Shown: positions 7,035 to 16,362, counted from the stretch's first letter. The stretch: 25,306 nucleotides of DNA from Gammaproteobacteria bacterium UBA3067 (GCA_002366835.1 DFBZ01000097.1:1-25306); one strand, 5' to 3'. Made by a program: numbers and translations. The notes: generated from the sequence alone by a model not told the origin.

Positions 7035-8504
7035 ATGAGTGAAGAATTCCTGATAAACGTTTCCAATGTCGAAACTCGCGTAGCACTGGTTGAAAACGGT
7101 GTTTTACAGGAAATTCGTATTGAACGGGAAGATAGCAAGATTTTGGTTGGCAATATCTACAAAGGTAAGGTGGTACGAGTATTGCCGGGCATGCAGGCTG
7201 CTTTTGTTGATGTTGGCCTTGAACGTGCCGCATTTATCCACGCCAAGGAAATTTTGCCGTTAAACAAAGAAGGTGGTGCTGCAGATCAAAACTTGAGCAT
7301 TAATGAGCTGGTTCGAGATGGTCAAAGCCTGGTAGTACAAGTCACCAAAGATATGATCGGCAGTAAAGGTGCTCGCCTTACAACACACCTCTCTATTCCA
7401 TCTCGTTATCTCGTCTATATGCCCTACAGTGATCATGTCGGTATTTCTCAGCGCATAGAAGAGGAAGAAGAACGAGAACGTTTACGAGCAATCGTTAGCG
7501 AATTCATGGGGAATAACCCTGACGCGAAGGGCGGGTTTATATTACGCACGGCAGCGGACGGTATCAGTGCGGAAGATATTCTCAAAGACCTTGAGTTTCT
7601 ATTAAAGGTATGGGGTTTTGCTGCCGTGCAGATTGACACCGCACCGGTGACGTCCGTTGTATACGAAGGTCTACCGCTCTTAATGCGAACGGTTCGTGAT
7701 TTAACAGAGGGGCACATCAGTCAGGTGCGGATTGATTCCGAAGATGCTTACCAAATGGCCATGAACTTTGTCAGGCAATTTGTCCCCATCATGGAGCCAC
7801 ATATAGAAAACTATACCGCCGACCGGCCCATTTTTGACCTGTATGGCGTCGAAGATGAATTGCAAAAAGCCCTGCATCGTAATGTTGGCTTGAAGTCTGG
7901 TGGCCACTTAGTTATAGACCAGACAGAAGCCATGACCACCGTTGATGTGAATACCGGCACCTATGTAGGGCATCGCAACCTCGAAGAAACGATTTATAAA
8001 ACAAACCTTGAAGCAGCCCATGCCATATCGCGGCAGCTTAGGTTACGAAACCTCGGTGGCATTATTATTGTCGATTTTATCGACATGGAGGAAGAGGAAC
8101 ACCGTCGTCAGGTATTGCGCACCTTTGAAAAAATGCTCGAGCGGGATTACGCTAAAACTAATATCACCGGGGTTTCAGAGCTGGGTTTGGTGGAGATGAC
8201 CCGTAAGCGAACCTCGGAAAGCCTAGAACATATATTGTGTGAGGCATGTCCGGTGTGTGAAGGGCGGGGGTCTCTGAAAACGACAACGACCATTTGTTAT
8301 GAAATATTTAGAGAGATACGCCGTGTGGCACGTTTCTATGAAGCAAAAACGTTCATGGTGATTGCATCCCAAGCCGTTATAGACCGGCTGCTTGATGAAG
8401 AGTCTGCACACGTGGCGGATCTTGCGGAGTACTTTGGGTGCAGCATTACCTTTCAGGTTGAAAGCATGTATCAACAGGAAACCTTTGATGTTGTATTGCT
8501 GTAA
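7035..8504 (+). CDS. rng: Ribonuclease G
   Basis: RNase G is the short paralogue of RNase E. It trims the 5' end of 16S rRNA and cleaves selected mRNAs. The 489-residue protein contains the S1 RNA-binding domain near residues 35-125 (GNIYKGKVVRVLPGMQAAFVDVG), interrupted as usual. The two catalytic aspartates are present: Asp304 in TTVDVNTG and Asp347 in IIIVDFIDM, aligned with Asp303 and Asp346 of RNase E. The zinc-link cysteines are Cys405 and Cys408 (ACPVCEGRG). It stops without the long disordered tail that defines RNase E, so it is RNase G. It starts 17 nt after maf, with a distant AAGGA. The neighbours mreBCD-maf-rng-yhdP are conserved in this class. Confidence 0.97.
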   Translation: MSEEFLINVSNVETRVALVENGVLQEIRIEREDSKILVGNIYKGKVVRVLPGMQAAFVDVGLERAAFIHAKEILPLNKEGGAADQNLSINELVRDGQSLVVQVTKDMIGSKGARLTTHLSIPSRYLVYMPYSDHVGISQRIEEEEERERLRAIVSEFMGNNPDAKGGFILRTAADGISAEDILKDLEFLLKVWGFAAVQIDTAPVTSVVYEGLPLLMRTVRDLTEGHISQVRIDSEDAYQMAMNFVRQFVPIMEPHIENYTADRPIFDLYGVEDELQKALHRNVGLKSGGHLVIDQTEAMTTVDVNTGTYVGHRNLEETIYKTNLEAAHAISRQLRLRNLGGIIIVDFIDMEEEEHRRQVLRTFEKMLERDYAKTNITGVSELGLVEMTRKRTSESLEHILCEACPVCEGRGSLKTTTTICYEIFREIRRVARFYEAKTFMVIASQAVIDRLLDEESAHVADLAEYFGCSITFQVESMYQQETFDVVLL

Positions 8505-8556
8505 ATGGATCGTGATTATGCGACTGCTCAAGACAATTGAGCTGAATAACTAAATC

Positions 8557-11500
8557 ATGCACCGCGTCATTGATTATTGTTCTGACCGGCTGTGGATAGT
8601 TGTTGCCATGATCATACTTGTGGTGAGCACCTACGTAATGCTGGGCCGATACCTGGCAAACAGTGTTCAGGTCTACCGTACAGACGTTGCTGAGCTGCTT
8701 GAGCAGAGAACGGGCCTGCATGCTGAAGTCGGTGAACTTTCCGGAAAATGGGCGTTTTTCACCCCTGTTATTGAGCTCGCTGAGGTCAATTTTTATCAAC
8801 ACTCCGGTTTCAATGCCCCGATAGTCAGTGCAAAAAAAATTGTCCTTGAACTGGATGTGCTGGCCAGCCTTTTTGTGCGGGAGCCGCGCTTGGTGAAACT
8901 AAGCGTCTATGGTCTCGATTTGAATCTGCAGCGTAATGCCGAGGGTGACTACACCTTATTAGGTTTGGATAAAACCGCCCCTGCAGCACAAGGACAAAAT
9001 GACTTCCTGCCTATTATTCTTCGTCAGGATTCACTGACACTTCATGACTCTAGAATTACAGTCGCTTTAGAGGGCGGCGACTCCCTGGTTATTTCTGATT
9101 TGGACATCAGCTTTAAGCGTTTTGCAGGTTTTTATCAGTTGGCCGCCAGTACGGAAATGAGCGGCCAAGCCCTTCGCTTAGTGACAGAGATTGATGGTAA
9201 TCCTTTGGAATGGGATGCCAATGAAATGGACGTTTATTTACGTGTCGGAGAGGGGGATTTATTACGTTGGTTGCCAAAAGAATGGCTGGCTGAACTAGCA
9301 AAACGTACTTCCATTGCGTTAAACCAGTGGCATGCAGGAGCGGAAGTTTGGGCGAAATGGGAGCACGGAAAATTACATAGCGTACGTGGTTTTCTGCAAA
9401 ATGACCTGTTGGATTTTAATTATAAAAATGCGAAAGAGTCGGTGATTTTTTCAGAGCTAAATAGTCAGTTTCAGTTGGACATAGATACTAAAAACAACAT
9501 GCAGCTTCAACTTCAGGATTTTGTTTTTAGTCTGGGGGAGGCCTCTTGGTCGAAAAGCGCCGTTAAGGTCAACCTGAATCCTAATGCGGAAACAGCCGAT
9601 GTGCAAATTGACCGGGGTGAGCTGGCTCCTTTGAGTACGCTATTGCTTCAAAGTGAGGTTCTAAATGAACCCATGCATGAGATGTTTTCTACTCTGGCAC
9701 TAGGGGGCACTTTCGAAAATATGCTAGTGCATTTAGAAAAGGATTCGGAGCAGGCCTTTTATTTAAGCGCTGACTTTAGTGCTATCCAATGCGAGCAGTG
9801 GAAATATATCCCGGCAGTAAGCGGTTTGAGTGGTCAAATTCAGCTAAAGCCGAAAATGGGAGTAATTCAAATAGAAAGTGAACAGTTAGGGCTGGCCTCG
9901 CCCCTTTATTTTCGACAGCCGCTATTGGTGGATACCTTGCGGGGGCCTGTTTCCTGGCAAATCGATGATGATCAGGTAATAGTACAAAGCGCTCATTTGA
10001 AGCTTGCTAATAAGGATGTAGCGGGTGAGGTGATTTTTAGCGTTGAGGTTCCTCGCCATAAAAAAGAAGTTAATAAAGTACAAGTCAAAAACACGCCTCA
10101 ACAAAGCTCTTCTCAAAACAATATAAAGAAAACCACTGGCGCACAGCCCCCCCAAATACAAAAAATAGATGAATTACCGTATACCGGCCCGGCACTTTAT
10201 CTTGCTGCTCGCTTTGATAATATTCTTGGTTCGTCACTTTCCCGTTACCTGCCTCCTTTGCTTCCGCAGGATGTATTGCAGTGGCTTGATACCGGTTTGT
10301 TGGAAGGGCAGCTGAATGGTCGTCTTGTTTACCACGGCTCCTTAAATTGGCGTAATCCGCTTGCTCAACACACTTTACAGACGCAACTAGACTTTTCGAA
10401 TGCAAGTCTCGACTACCTTCCTAATGAGTGGCCCCCGTTGCTGAAGGCAAATGGTTCTCTTTTTATCGATGAAAGCGATGTCTCATTTGATGTTGAGGAA
10501 GGAGACGTTTGGGGTTCAAGCGTGGCAATTACACAAGGTTTTGTCGGTAAAACAGCAGCAATGCCCTTGGTGCATGTAAGTCTAAATGGAATCTACAAAA
10601 GCACAATGAACGATGCTCTTCGTCTTCTGAATGAAACCCCGTTGAAAGAGGTGGTGGGCGGCAGTGCAGAAAACTGGCAGGGTTCTGGTGGCGTAAATGG
10701 AAAAATGAAACTTAGTATTCCATTGGCACAAAGTGAAAAAGAAATGGCGCTTGATGTCGTTGCCCATTTTGAGAAAGCGACACTTTCTCTGCCGGACTTT
10801 GATTTGGTTTTTTCAGATTTAAATGGGCAGCTTAACTATAACAAGAGCGATGGTCTGTTCAGCGACGGCATGCAAGCGCATCTTTTTGGCTACCCCGCTG
10901 ACATCGTATTACCCATGCTTGATACCGACGATGGTGTCTTATTTCGCTTGGATCTGGACTCTCAAATATCCTTGAGAACACTGGCTGACTGGAGCCATCA
11001 ACCCGTACTTTCATTTATGAATGGCGTGATTGATTATCACGGTGAATTAAACATCGTCAATCCTGATGCAGTGACCACTATCCTAAGAATTTCCAGCGAT
11101 ACAGAAGGGATGCAGGTAGATTTACCTGCGCCTTTTGCCAAATCGAAAGATCAAGCGAGAGGCACCCTGTTTCAGATGTTAAACCAAGGAGAAAATTTTC
11201 ATTATTATATTCATCAAGATCAGACTTTTGATGCCTACCTAAAAATGCATGGAAACGAATTAAACACGCTGAGAATGGTCATCGGAGAAGACAAGGATAT
11301 CCCTGAAGGCAGGGGAGGTGTTTCCATTGTGGGTAGTGTAGACAGTCTTAACTGGGATGCTTGGGAGCGCGATCTAAGTTTGCTTGAAAGCCGGTACGAC
11401 GAACTGGAGGCGAAGGATAAAAGTGGTAACGCCGATTCCGCTGAACCGAAGCCAGAATCACTCTCTTTTATCGATATGATCAGTGGTATTGACCTGCACG

Positions 11501-12567
11501 TTAAACAATTTGACGGTTTTGGATTGCAGGTTCCGAATCTGTCTGCCAACGTTATTCGTCATGATCATTCCTGGTGGGTTAATGCACGCAGTGCCATGGT
11601 GAAGGGGGTATTTAAAGTTCCCGATGACGATCGTCCCATTGCCTTGGATCTGGATTATTTTTATATGCCAGAGGAAGAAGCTGTTGAGCCTGCAATAAAA
11701 GCGCCTGCCCCTATTGTTGAGCAATTACCTATCACTGATTCGTCAATTCTAGATATGAAACCGGCGGAATTTCCCGCTCTTTCCGTTAAGATTGCCGATC
11801 TCCAAATTGATGGTTGGAAACTAGGGCAGTGGGCTTTTACCGGCGCCCCTATTGGAGAGCTTTATTATATTGACGACCTTGAAGTGAAGCTGGCTGATCA
11901 AACTCTGAATGCCAAGGCGATATGGCGCCCCGATGGGGAGCAAAGTATTACGGAATTAACCGGTAAGTCGCATGGCAAGGATGTGGGAAAATTGATGGCG
12001 GCCTGGGGGTATGCCCCTACGATAGAAAGCGATAGTGCCTCTTTAGGTTTTGAGCTTTCATGGCCTCATAGCCCCCTAGATTTTTCCTTTGATAAAATAT
12101 CTGGCAATGCAAATATTAAAATTAAAGACGGACGCTTTCTTGATGTAGGAGCCGCTTCAGCAATTCGAGTGCTGGGGATTTTAAACTTCTCGGAAGTTGG
12201 AAGAAGGCTGCGATTGGACTTCGGTGATTTAATTAAGCCGGGACATAGTTTTAGTCGTATTGAAGGCCCTATGAGCTTTCATCGCGGCACTTTGGAATTT
12301 AAGAAGCTCAAAATACACAGCCCCTCCTCAAAAATGCTTCTAATCGGAAATATGGACCTGATAGATGAATCCCTAGATATGACGATGGATGTTGAGCTTG
12401 AAATCACCAAAAATTTGGTGGCCATTGCCGCTCTGGTGGGTGGGCCAGCAGCGGGTGGCGGTATGTTTCTGATTGATCGACTCATTGGCGACAGGTTGGC
12501 AAAAATTGCCAGTTTAAAGTACATCGTTAGTGGAACGATGGATAATCCAGAAATGAAGCTTAAATAG
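8557..12567 (+). CDS. yhdP: YhdP family AsmA-like envelope protein
   Basis: YhdP is a giant AsmA-family protein anchored in the inner membrane. With TamB and YdbH it transports phospholipids to the outer membrane, probably as a long beta groove across the periplasm. The 1336-residue product is slightly longer than E. coli YhdP (1266). It has one N-terminal transmembrane helix (about residues 12-33, WIVVAMIILVVSTYVMLG), then a long repeating beta-strand-rich body. The AsmA-type C-terminus has FKKLKIHSPSSKMLLIGNMDL and KYIVSGTMDNPEMKL. Two low-complexity linkers stand out: a lysine/glutamine-rich one near residues 500-537 and a Pro/Glu-rich one near 1035-1065. It starts 52 nt after rng and its stop overlaps the end of the opposing gene. 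Confidence 0.93.
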   Translation: MHRVIDYCSDRLWIVVAMIILVVSTYVMLGRYLANSVQVYRTDVAELLEQRTGLHAEVGELSGKWAFFTPVIELAEVNFYQHSGFNAPIVSAKKIVLELDVLASLFVREPRLVKLSVYGLDLNLQRNAEGDYTLLGLDKTAPAAQGQNDFLPIILRQDSLTLHDSRITVALEGGDSLVISDLDISFKRFAGFYQLAASTEMSGQALRLVTEIDGNPLEWDANEMDVYLRVGEGDLLRWLPKEWLAELAKRTSIALNQWHAGAEVWAKWEHGKLHSVRGFLQNDLLDFNYKNAKESVIFSELNSQFQLDIDTKNNMQLQLQDFVFSLGEASWSKSAVKVNLNPNAETADVQIDRGELAPLSTLLLQSEVLNEPMHEMFSTLALGGTFENMLVHLEKDSEQAFYLSADFSAIQCEQWKYIPAVSGLSGQIQLKPKMGVIQIESEQLGLASPLYFRQPLLVDTLRGPVSWQIDDDQVIVQSAHLKLANKDVAGEVIFSVEVPRHKKEVNKVQVKNTPQQSSSQNNIKKTTGAQPPQIQKIDELPYTGPALYLAARFDNILGSSLSRYLPPLLPQDVLQWLDTGLLEGQLNGRLVYHGSLNWRNPLAQHTLQTQLDFSNASLDYLPNEWPPLLKANGSLFIDESDVSFDVEEGDVWGSSVAITQGFVGKTAAMPLVHVSLNGIYKSTMNDALRLLNETPLKEVVGGSAENWQGSGGVNGKMKLSIPLAQSEKEMALDVVAHFEKATLSLPDFDLVFSDLNGQLNYNKSDGLFSDGMQAHLFGYPADIVLPMLDTDDGVLFRLDLDSQISLRTLADWSHQPVLSFMNGVIDYHGELNIVNPDAVTTILRISSDTEGMQVDLPAPFAKSKDQARGTLFQMLNQGENFHYYIHQDQTFDAYLKMHGNELNTLRMVIGEDKDIPEGRGGVSIVGSVDSLNWDAWERDLSLLESRYDELEAKDKSGNADSAEPKPESLSFIDMISGIDLHVKQFDGFGLQVPNLSANVIRHDHSWWVNARSAMVKGVFKVPDDDRPIALDLDYFYMPEEEAVEPAIKAPAPIVEQLPITDSSILDMKPAEFPALSVKIADLQIDGWKLGQWAFTGAPIGELYYIDDLEVKLADQTLNAKAIWRPDGEQSITELTGKSHGKDVGKLMAAWGYAPTIESDSASLGFELSWPHSPLDFSFDKISGNANIKIKDGRFLDVGAASAIRVLGILNFSEVGRRLRLDFGDLIKPGHSFSRIEGPMSFHRGTLEFKKLKIHSPSSKMLLIGNMDLIDESLDMTMDVELEITKNLVAIAALVGGPAAGGGMFLIDRLIGDRLAKIASLKYIVSGTMDNPEMKLK

Positions 12568-13039
12568 GTCTGTAGCTTGAATCATTAAGCTTGCTGAGAG
12601 CCGAATAAAAAGCCTTAATCATTGAAATTGAACCAATGATGTTTTTATTTAATGGCTTGATGGCGCTGGCTGAAATGTGGAATTCATAGTCCTGCTCTCC
12701 CATTAACTCGCTGCTTGGTAGGGTGTGCAAGAATGCCGCGTCAACCTTAAAGGAGATGACAAAACCGGCCCCACTTTTTTGCACATGCCACTGTTGGGCA
12801 ACATCCTCGGCGGTACGTTGGTTCGACAATGGGCGCAGCTTTAATTGCGCGAATAAATGTTCAGGGCAACATTGCCAATTGTTTTTCTGGATTTCAAGCA
12901 GCTGCTCAGGGTTTATGGCACTGTAGAGGGTGACAGAAGCGTTCGGCTTCTCACATTCATGAACATCTCTGACCACTGGCCGTGCTTTATTCAGGTAAGG
13001 TCTGTAGTGCTCTGATTCGCTTATCTGTACTGCATTCAT
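12560..13039 (-). CDS. Small protein resembling the ADP-ribosylation/crystallin J1 family
   Basis: This 159-residue cytosolic protein resembles the short bacterial proteins often labelled ADP-ribosylation/crystallin J1, whose function is not established to my knowledge. The resemblance, recalled rather than searched, covers VTLYSAINPEQLLEI (family LYRPVGxxEL), then W and P, AEDVAQQWHVQKSGAGFVISFKVDAAFL, an H-containing EYEFHIS-like stretch, and IKPLNKNIIGSISMIKAF (family EELxEFNxxIVGxIEV). The N-terminal 40 residues look like an added segment. No signal peptide or membrane helix is seen. The ribosome site is weak. The stop overlaps the yhdP stop region by 8 bp, tail to tail, so it is a separate transcript. 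Confidence 0.8.
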   Translation of the reverse strand: MNAVQISESEHYRPYLNKARPVVRDVHECEKPNASVTLYSAINPEQLLEIQKNNWQCCPEHLFAQLKLRPLSNQRTAEDVAQQWHVQKSGAGFVISFKVDAAFLHTLPSSELMGEQDYEFHISASAIKPLNKNIIGSISMIKAFYSALSKLNDSSYRPI

Positions 13040-13302
13040 AATGTACTCAGCGTTAATTGATATCTATTGCATCACCAAGCTTTGGTTTATACATTTGCCC
13101 TATTAAATATTTATGAACCCATAACAGAAACACGCATTTTTCACCCTAAGCTCTGATGGGGATATAGAAAACTAGTAGTGCTACCTGTATCTGTAAAGTA
13201 ACAGTATGTAAGCCCTCGAAACGTGGAGTAGTTTGGTGCGAAAGGGTGTGTATCTCGTCTATGCTTATCCTTGAGTTCGAGTAATTAATGTGAGAGGTTT
13301 TG
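13040..13302. other. Divergent intergenic region without a recognisable gene
   Basis: These 263 bp separate the crystallin J1-like gene (minus) from the HD-GYP-like gene (plus). The part nearest the minus-strand gene is AT-rich (13065-13150) and includes a small ACCAA-GCT-TTGGT hairpin. I see no convincing sigma-70 promoter pair, no riboswitch consensus and no RNA gene. Promoters for both flanking genes are expected here. Confidence 0.5.
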
Positions 13303-14775
13303 GTGCCGATGGAGCCCCATCAACATTCTTCTAAGCCACTAAAAGCGGCCTCGGTAGCCGTGCCTGATTTGGATATCGATGACCTTTTGGGGGGATCTGC
13401 ACTTCCCGAGTCGGCGAAAAAAATAAGTGATCCAGGCTTTGACAGCTCGGTTATGTTGCCTCCCGCTCGTTGTTTTAAGGGCCGTCTGCTTGCTGATCAG
13501 GATATATTTTCCTTAAACGGGAAGCACTTGGTCAGAGTGGGTCAGGTGCTTGATGCCGACTCTGCTGAACTGCTGGCTAAAAAGCAGATGAAAGAGAACC
13601 CCTTGGTTTTGCACCAACGGCAGTGTGAGTTGGACTCCAAACAATTGTTTAGTGATTTCCAGAAGCTGAGTAAAAAGGTAGAGGGCCTTGATCACTTCGT
13701 TGACTTAGAGGGAGGTATTTCCTCTTGGCAGAAAATGCTGACAGAGGTCTTGCCCATTTGTGATGATGGCTTGGTCTACTTGGCGCATGTACGTGATCAC
13801 TGCGTAGAGAGCTATGAGCAATCTCTGTTTTGCAGTTGGCTAGGAGGCCAGTTAGCCCTGAGTTTGGGCTTGAGTCGAGAGAAAGTGAAGCATTCTGTTA
13901 TGTCCGGTTTATTTCATCTGGTGGGAAGGCTCCATCTTCCTGAGTCACTTCGTTCCCTGGCAGAAAATAATTGTGAACCTGAGGCGTGGAACGATTTTCA
14001 GCACCATGTCATTTATGGAAAACTGCTGATTCAACAAGCAGGTGATGCCAGCTTACTTACCGTGACCGAGATTATTGCGCAGCAGGGCGAGTATGCGAAC
14101 AGTCTTGGTTATCCATTTTCACTGACAAAAGATGGGCTGCACCAGGAAAGCATGCTCTTATCCTTGAGCCGAGACCTTTTTCAGCTGCTGTTTATTGATG
14201 GCGGTTCATTAGCTGATAGCTTGTTGTTTTTGCAGCTGCATGAAGCTCGCTTCGGAAAAGCAGCCTCTTGGGCAATGCAGAAAAAAGTAAAAACATTCCT
14301 GTGCACACAGAGGGCTGAGTCTTATTCAGATTGTTCCTACAGTGAACAAATGGCAGATTATTTAATTGAAACCAGTATCGTACTTGCCCAGCTACACGCG
14401 GCGGCTTCCCTGATTGTTCGTCCTGTAAGGCTTGGGCTGGCGAAAAGTGATAAGCAGTACTTGGTCATACACTTGGTTAGTCTGCTGAAGCAAATTGAAG
14501 ATTACAAGATTAATTCCGGTATTGCTGATATCGAGTTTGTGGCAGGGATTGACTCCATGCAATATGAAGAGACGGATTTACTGGACGGTGAAATCTATCA
14601 GATTATTCAGCAGCAGCGCGGTTTGTTGGCGTTATTTTCTGAAGTGAATGTATTGCTGGACAGTGTGCTGGAATCCATAAAGGGGCGGGTAAAACCTGAG
14701 GTGCTGTCGGAAGTGACGGATCTTCATGATTTGATTCATGATGTGCTGGAACCGTTTATAAATCGCGCCCGCTAA
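13303..14775 (+). CDS. Degenerate HD-GYP domain protein, probably catalytically inactive
   Basis: Active HD-GYP proteins are c-di-GMP phosphodiesterases. This 490-residue protein has a Pro/Ser-rich N-terminus (1-50), then a segment like the usual pre-HD-GYP domain (about 59-105, GRLLADQDIFSLNGKHLVRVG). An HD-GYP-like domain at about 170-295 has several key positions changed. Gln173 replaces the first His, HD at 205-206 is HL (GLFHLVGRLHLPE), and the HHE-x-DGSGYP motif reads QGEYANSLGYP (261-271). The H-x3-G element (HVIYG) and GYP survive. The helical C-terminal 190 residues match nothing I recognise. I prefer the GTG at 13303, with GAGAGG 5 nt upstream; an ATG at 13309 is possible. Its last 20 bp overlap the end of holA. 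It may bind c-di-GMP or a partner without hydrolysing. Confidence 0.82.
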   Translation: MPMEPHQHSSKPLKAASVAVPDLDIDDLLGGSALPESAKKISDPGFDSSVMLPPARCFKGRLLADQDIFSLNGKHLVRVGQVLDADSAELLAKKQMKENPLVLHQRQCELDSKQLFSDFQKLSKKVEGLDHFVDLEGGISSWQKMLTEVLPICDDGLVYLAHVRDHCVESYEQSLFCSWLGGQLALSLGLSREKVKHSVMSGLFHLVGRLHLPESLRSLAENNCEPEAWNDFQHHVIYGKLLIQQAGDASLLTVTEIIAQQGEYANSLGYPFSLTKDGLHQESMLLSLSRDLFQLLFIDGGSLADSLLFLQLHEARFGKAASWAMQKKVKTFLCTQRAESYSDCSYSEQMADYLIETSIVLAQLHAAASLIVRPVRLGLAKSDKQYLVIHLVSLLKQIEDYKINSGIADIEFVAGIDSMQYEETDLLDGEIYQIIQQQRGLLALFSEVNVLLDSVLESIKGRVKPEVLSEVTDLHDLIHDVLEPFINRAR

Positions 14776-15766
14776 TACGCAAAATAACTTCACTGAAAAT
14801 AAGCCATGGGTCATCTTTTTCCAGCCCCTTGATGGCGAGATCTGCGTATTGTGCCCGCTGTATAAGCTGTAAAATCTGCTTATGACGTAAGCGTTTCAAA
14901 CTGGCTTGTATGGCGGGTTTACGCTTATCCCAAATGCGGTACTCCTGAAATATGCGGTTAATTGGGCTGCCATCCTCCAGTTTTGAAGCCATGCCTGCCA
15001 AGGTGCGCAGTTCGCGAGTGATGGCCCACAGAACCAGGGTAGCTTCCTGACCTTCCTGTTTGAGGTCATTTAGGATTTTAATCGCCTTGGCTGTATTGCC
15101 AAGCAGAGCCGTTTCAACCAACTGAAATATGTCGTAGCGGGCGTTGTCGGTAATGGCTGACATAACCCCTTCTTCGTCGATGGGGCCTTCTCCGTGCAAT
15201 AGACGTAGTTTTTCGATTTCCTGAGAGGCGGCAAGCAAGTTGCCTTCTACTTTTTCAGCGATGATTTGTGTTGCGGCGGCGTTGGGGGTAAGCCCCGCCT
15301 GGCGCATGCGCTGGTGTATCCACTGGGGTAGTTTATCAGCCTCCACGGGCCACACTTGAACCCATACACCCGCTTTTTCCAAGGCTTTGAACCAAGCTGC
15401 CCTTTGCGAAGCGCTGTCCAGTTTGTCTGTTATCAGCAGGATAAGGTTGTCGCTGTCTGGTTTCTGGGCAAAATCCTTAAGGAAGATTTTTCCGGCATCA
15501 CTGGGTTTGCCCTTAGGCATTCGTAATTCAATGAGCTTTTTGTCGCCAAACAACGATAGGCTTTGGGTGCTCTGATAGAGCGTATTCCAATCAAATTGAT
15601 TATCAATATAAAAGCGCTGCTGCTCACTAAATCCAGCTGCTCTTGCACTGCTTTTGATTTGGTCGCTGCACTCTTGGACGAGTAGGGGGACATCGCCACT
15701 GACGATATAGATAGGAGCAGGTGCACTCTTCAGGTTCTGAGTCAGCTGGTCGAGGCGAAGTTTCAT
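14756..15766 (-). CDS. holA: DNA polymerase III subunit delta
   Basis: HolA is the delta subunit of the clamp loader. It opens the beta sliding clamp and places it on primed DNA. The 336-residue protein (343 in E. coli) begins MKLRLDQLTQNL and carries IYIVSGDVPLLVQE, the family form of the degenerate AAA+ nucleotide region that does not bind ATP. It continues with LSLFGDKKLIELRMP, VWPVEADKLPQWIHQRM, EGNLLAASQEIEKLRLL and NARYDIFQLVETALLG, all in the expected order. The C-terminal collar domain contains IWDKRKPAIQASLKRL. Its ATG overlaps the lptE TGA (ATGA), suggesting coupled translation. It is last in leuS-lptE-holA, and its 3' end overlaps the convergent HD-GYP-like gene by 20 bp. Confidence 0.96.
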   Translation of the reverse strand: MKLRLDQLTQNLKSAPAPIYIVSGDVPLLVQECSDQIKSSARAAGFSEQQRFYIDNQFDWNTLYQSTQSLSLFGDKKLIELRMPKGKPSDAGKIFLKDFAQKPDSDNLILLITDKLDSASQRAAWFKALEKAGVWVQVWPVEADKLPQWIHQRMRQAGLTPNAAATQIIAEKVEGNLLAASQEIEKLRLLHGEGPIDEEGVMSAITDNARYDIFQLVETALLGNTAKAIKILNDLKQEGQEATLVLWAITRELRTLAGMASKLEDGSPINRIFQEYRIWDKRKPAIQASLKRLRHKQILQLIQRAQYADLAIKGLEKDDPWLIFSEVILRISGRDL

Positions 15767-16362
15767 TTCGCTAAGGCCGTGGTGCGCGAAAGGAGTGCGT
15801 GCGGGGAGGGACTGCCTGCTTCAGGTAGTGACACATCATGGGCATCGCTAACCGCCTGGACTTGATGCAAAATGCGGTACGCGGCTTCCTGTTTCATTTC
15901 GTCCCTGATTAACTGCTCTTCCTTTTGCATAGCGCTCACCCTGGAAATGTCATAAATAAAGCTGCGGGAAAGCTGGATGCGCTGCGAATTGATCAGCGTT
16001 AAGGGGGCTAATCCCTCCCCATTTTCGTCCTTTTTTTCTACCGCGAAACTATAGACGATAACTAGGGAAATTTGGTATTCCGAAGCACGTACATTTTCCG
16101 TGACCATGGCAACGCGTTTGCTGAACTTTTCCTGTTCAATGGTGAGTCGGTAGGGTGAATCACTTTTGCTGTTTATATTGGTTTTTCTGAAAGCCTGCCC
16201 CAGTACATTTGCAAACCCCTGGAAAGATCTGCCAGCGACAATATTAATACTGTCGATGTGTTTAAACTGGGTACCCGCCGAGCGTAGATGAAACCCGCAG
16301 CCGCTTAATAGTGCTAAGCACAGGAGGGTAAGCAGGCTGCCTTGAAGGGTGGGTGTTTTCAG
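15763..16362 (-). CDS. lptE: LPS-assembly lipoprotein LptE, probable CTG start
   Basis: LptE is the outer-membrane lipoprotein that plugs the LptD barrel and helps insert lipopolysaccharide. From CTG at 16362 the product is 199 aa (193 in E. coli). It has a basic start (MKTPTLQG), a hydrophobic stretch and a lipobox LLSGC with Cys22, followed by GFHLRSAG, the classical mature LptE start. The body has YRLTIEQEKFSKRVAMVTENVRASEYQISLVIVYSFAV and ends after a helical stretch. No ATG, GTG or TTG lies between the leuS stop and an internal ATG at 16107, which would remove the signal and 85 residues. The CTG has GGAG 5 nt upstream. An ATT at 16383 overlapping leuS has no ribosome site. The stop overlaps holA (ATGA). 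Confidence 0.92.
   Translation of the reverse strand: MKTPTLQGSLLTLLCLALLSGCGFHLRSAGTQFKHIDSINIVAGRSFQGFANVLGQAFRKTNINSKSDSPYRLTIEQEKFSKRVAMVTENVRASEYQISLVIVYSFAVEKKDENGEGLAPLTLINSQRIQLSRSFIYDISRVSAMQKEEQLIRDEMKQEAAYRILHQVQAVSDAHDVSLPEAGSPSPHALLSRTTALAK

Noticed and set aside
13100..13302. c-di-GMP riboswitch before the HD-GYP-like gene
   Set aside because: I looked for the GEMM core sequences and did not find them; no other riboswitch consensus is apparent.
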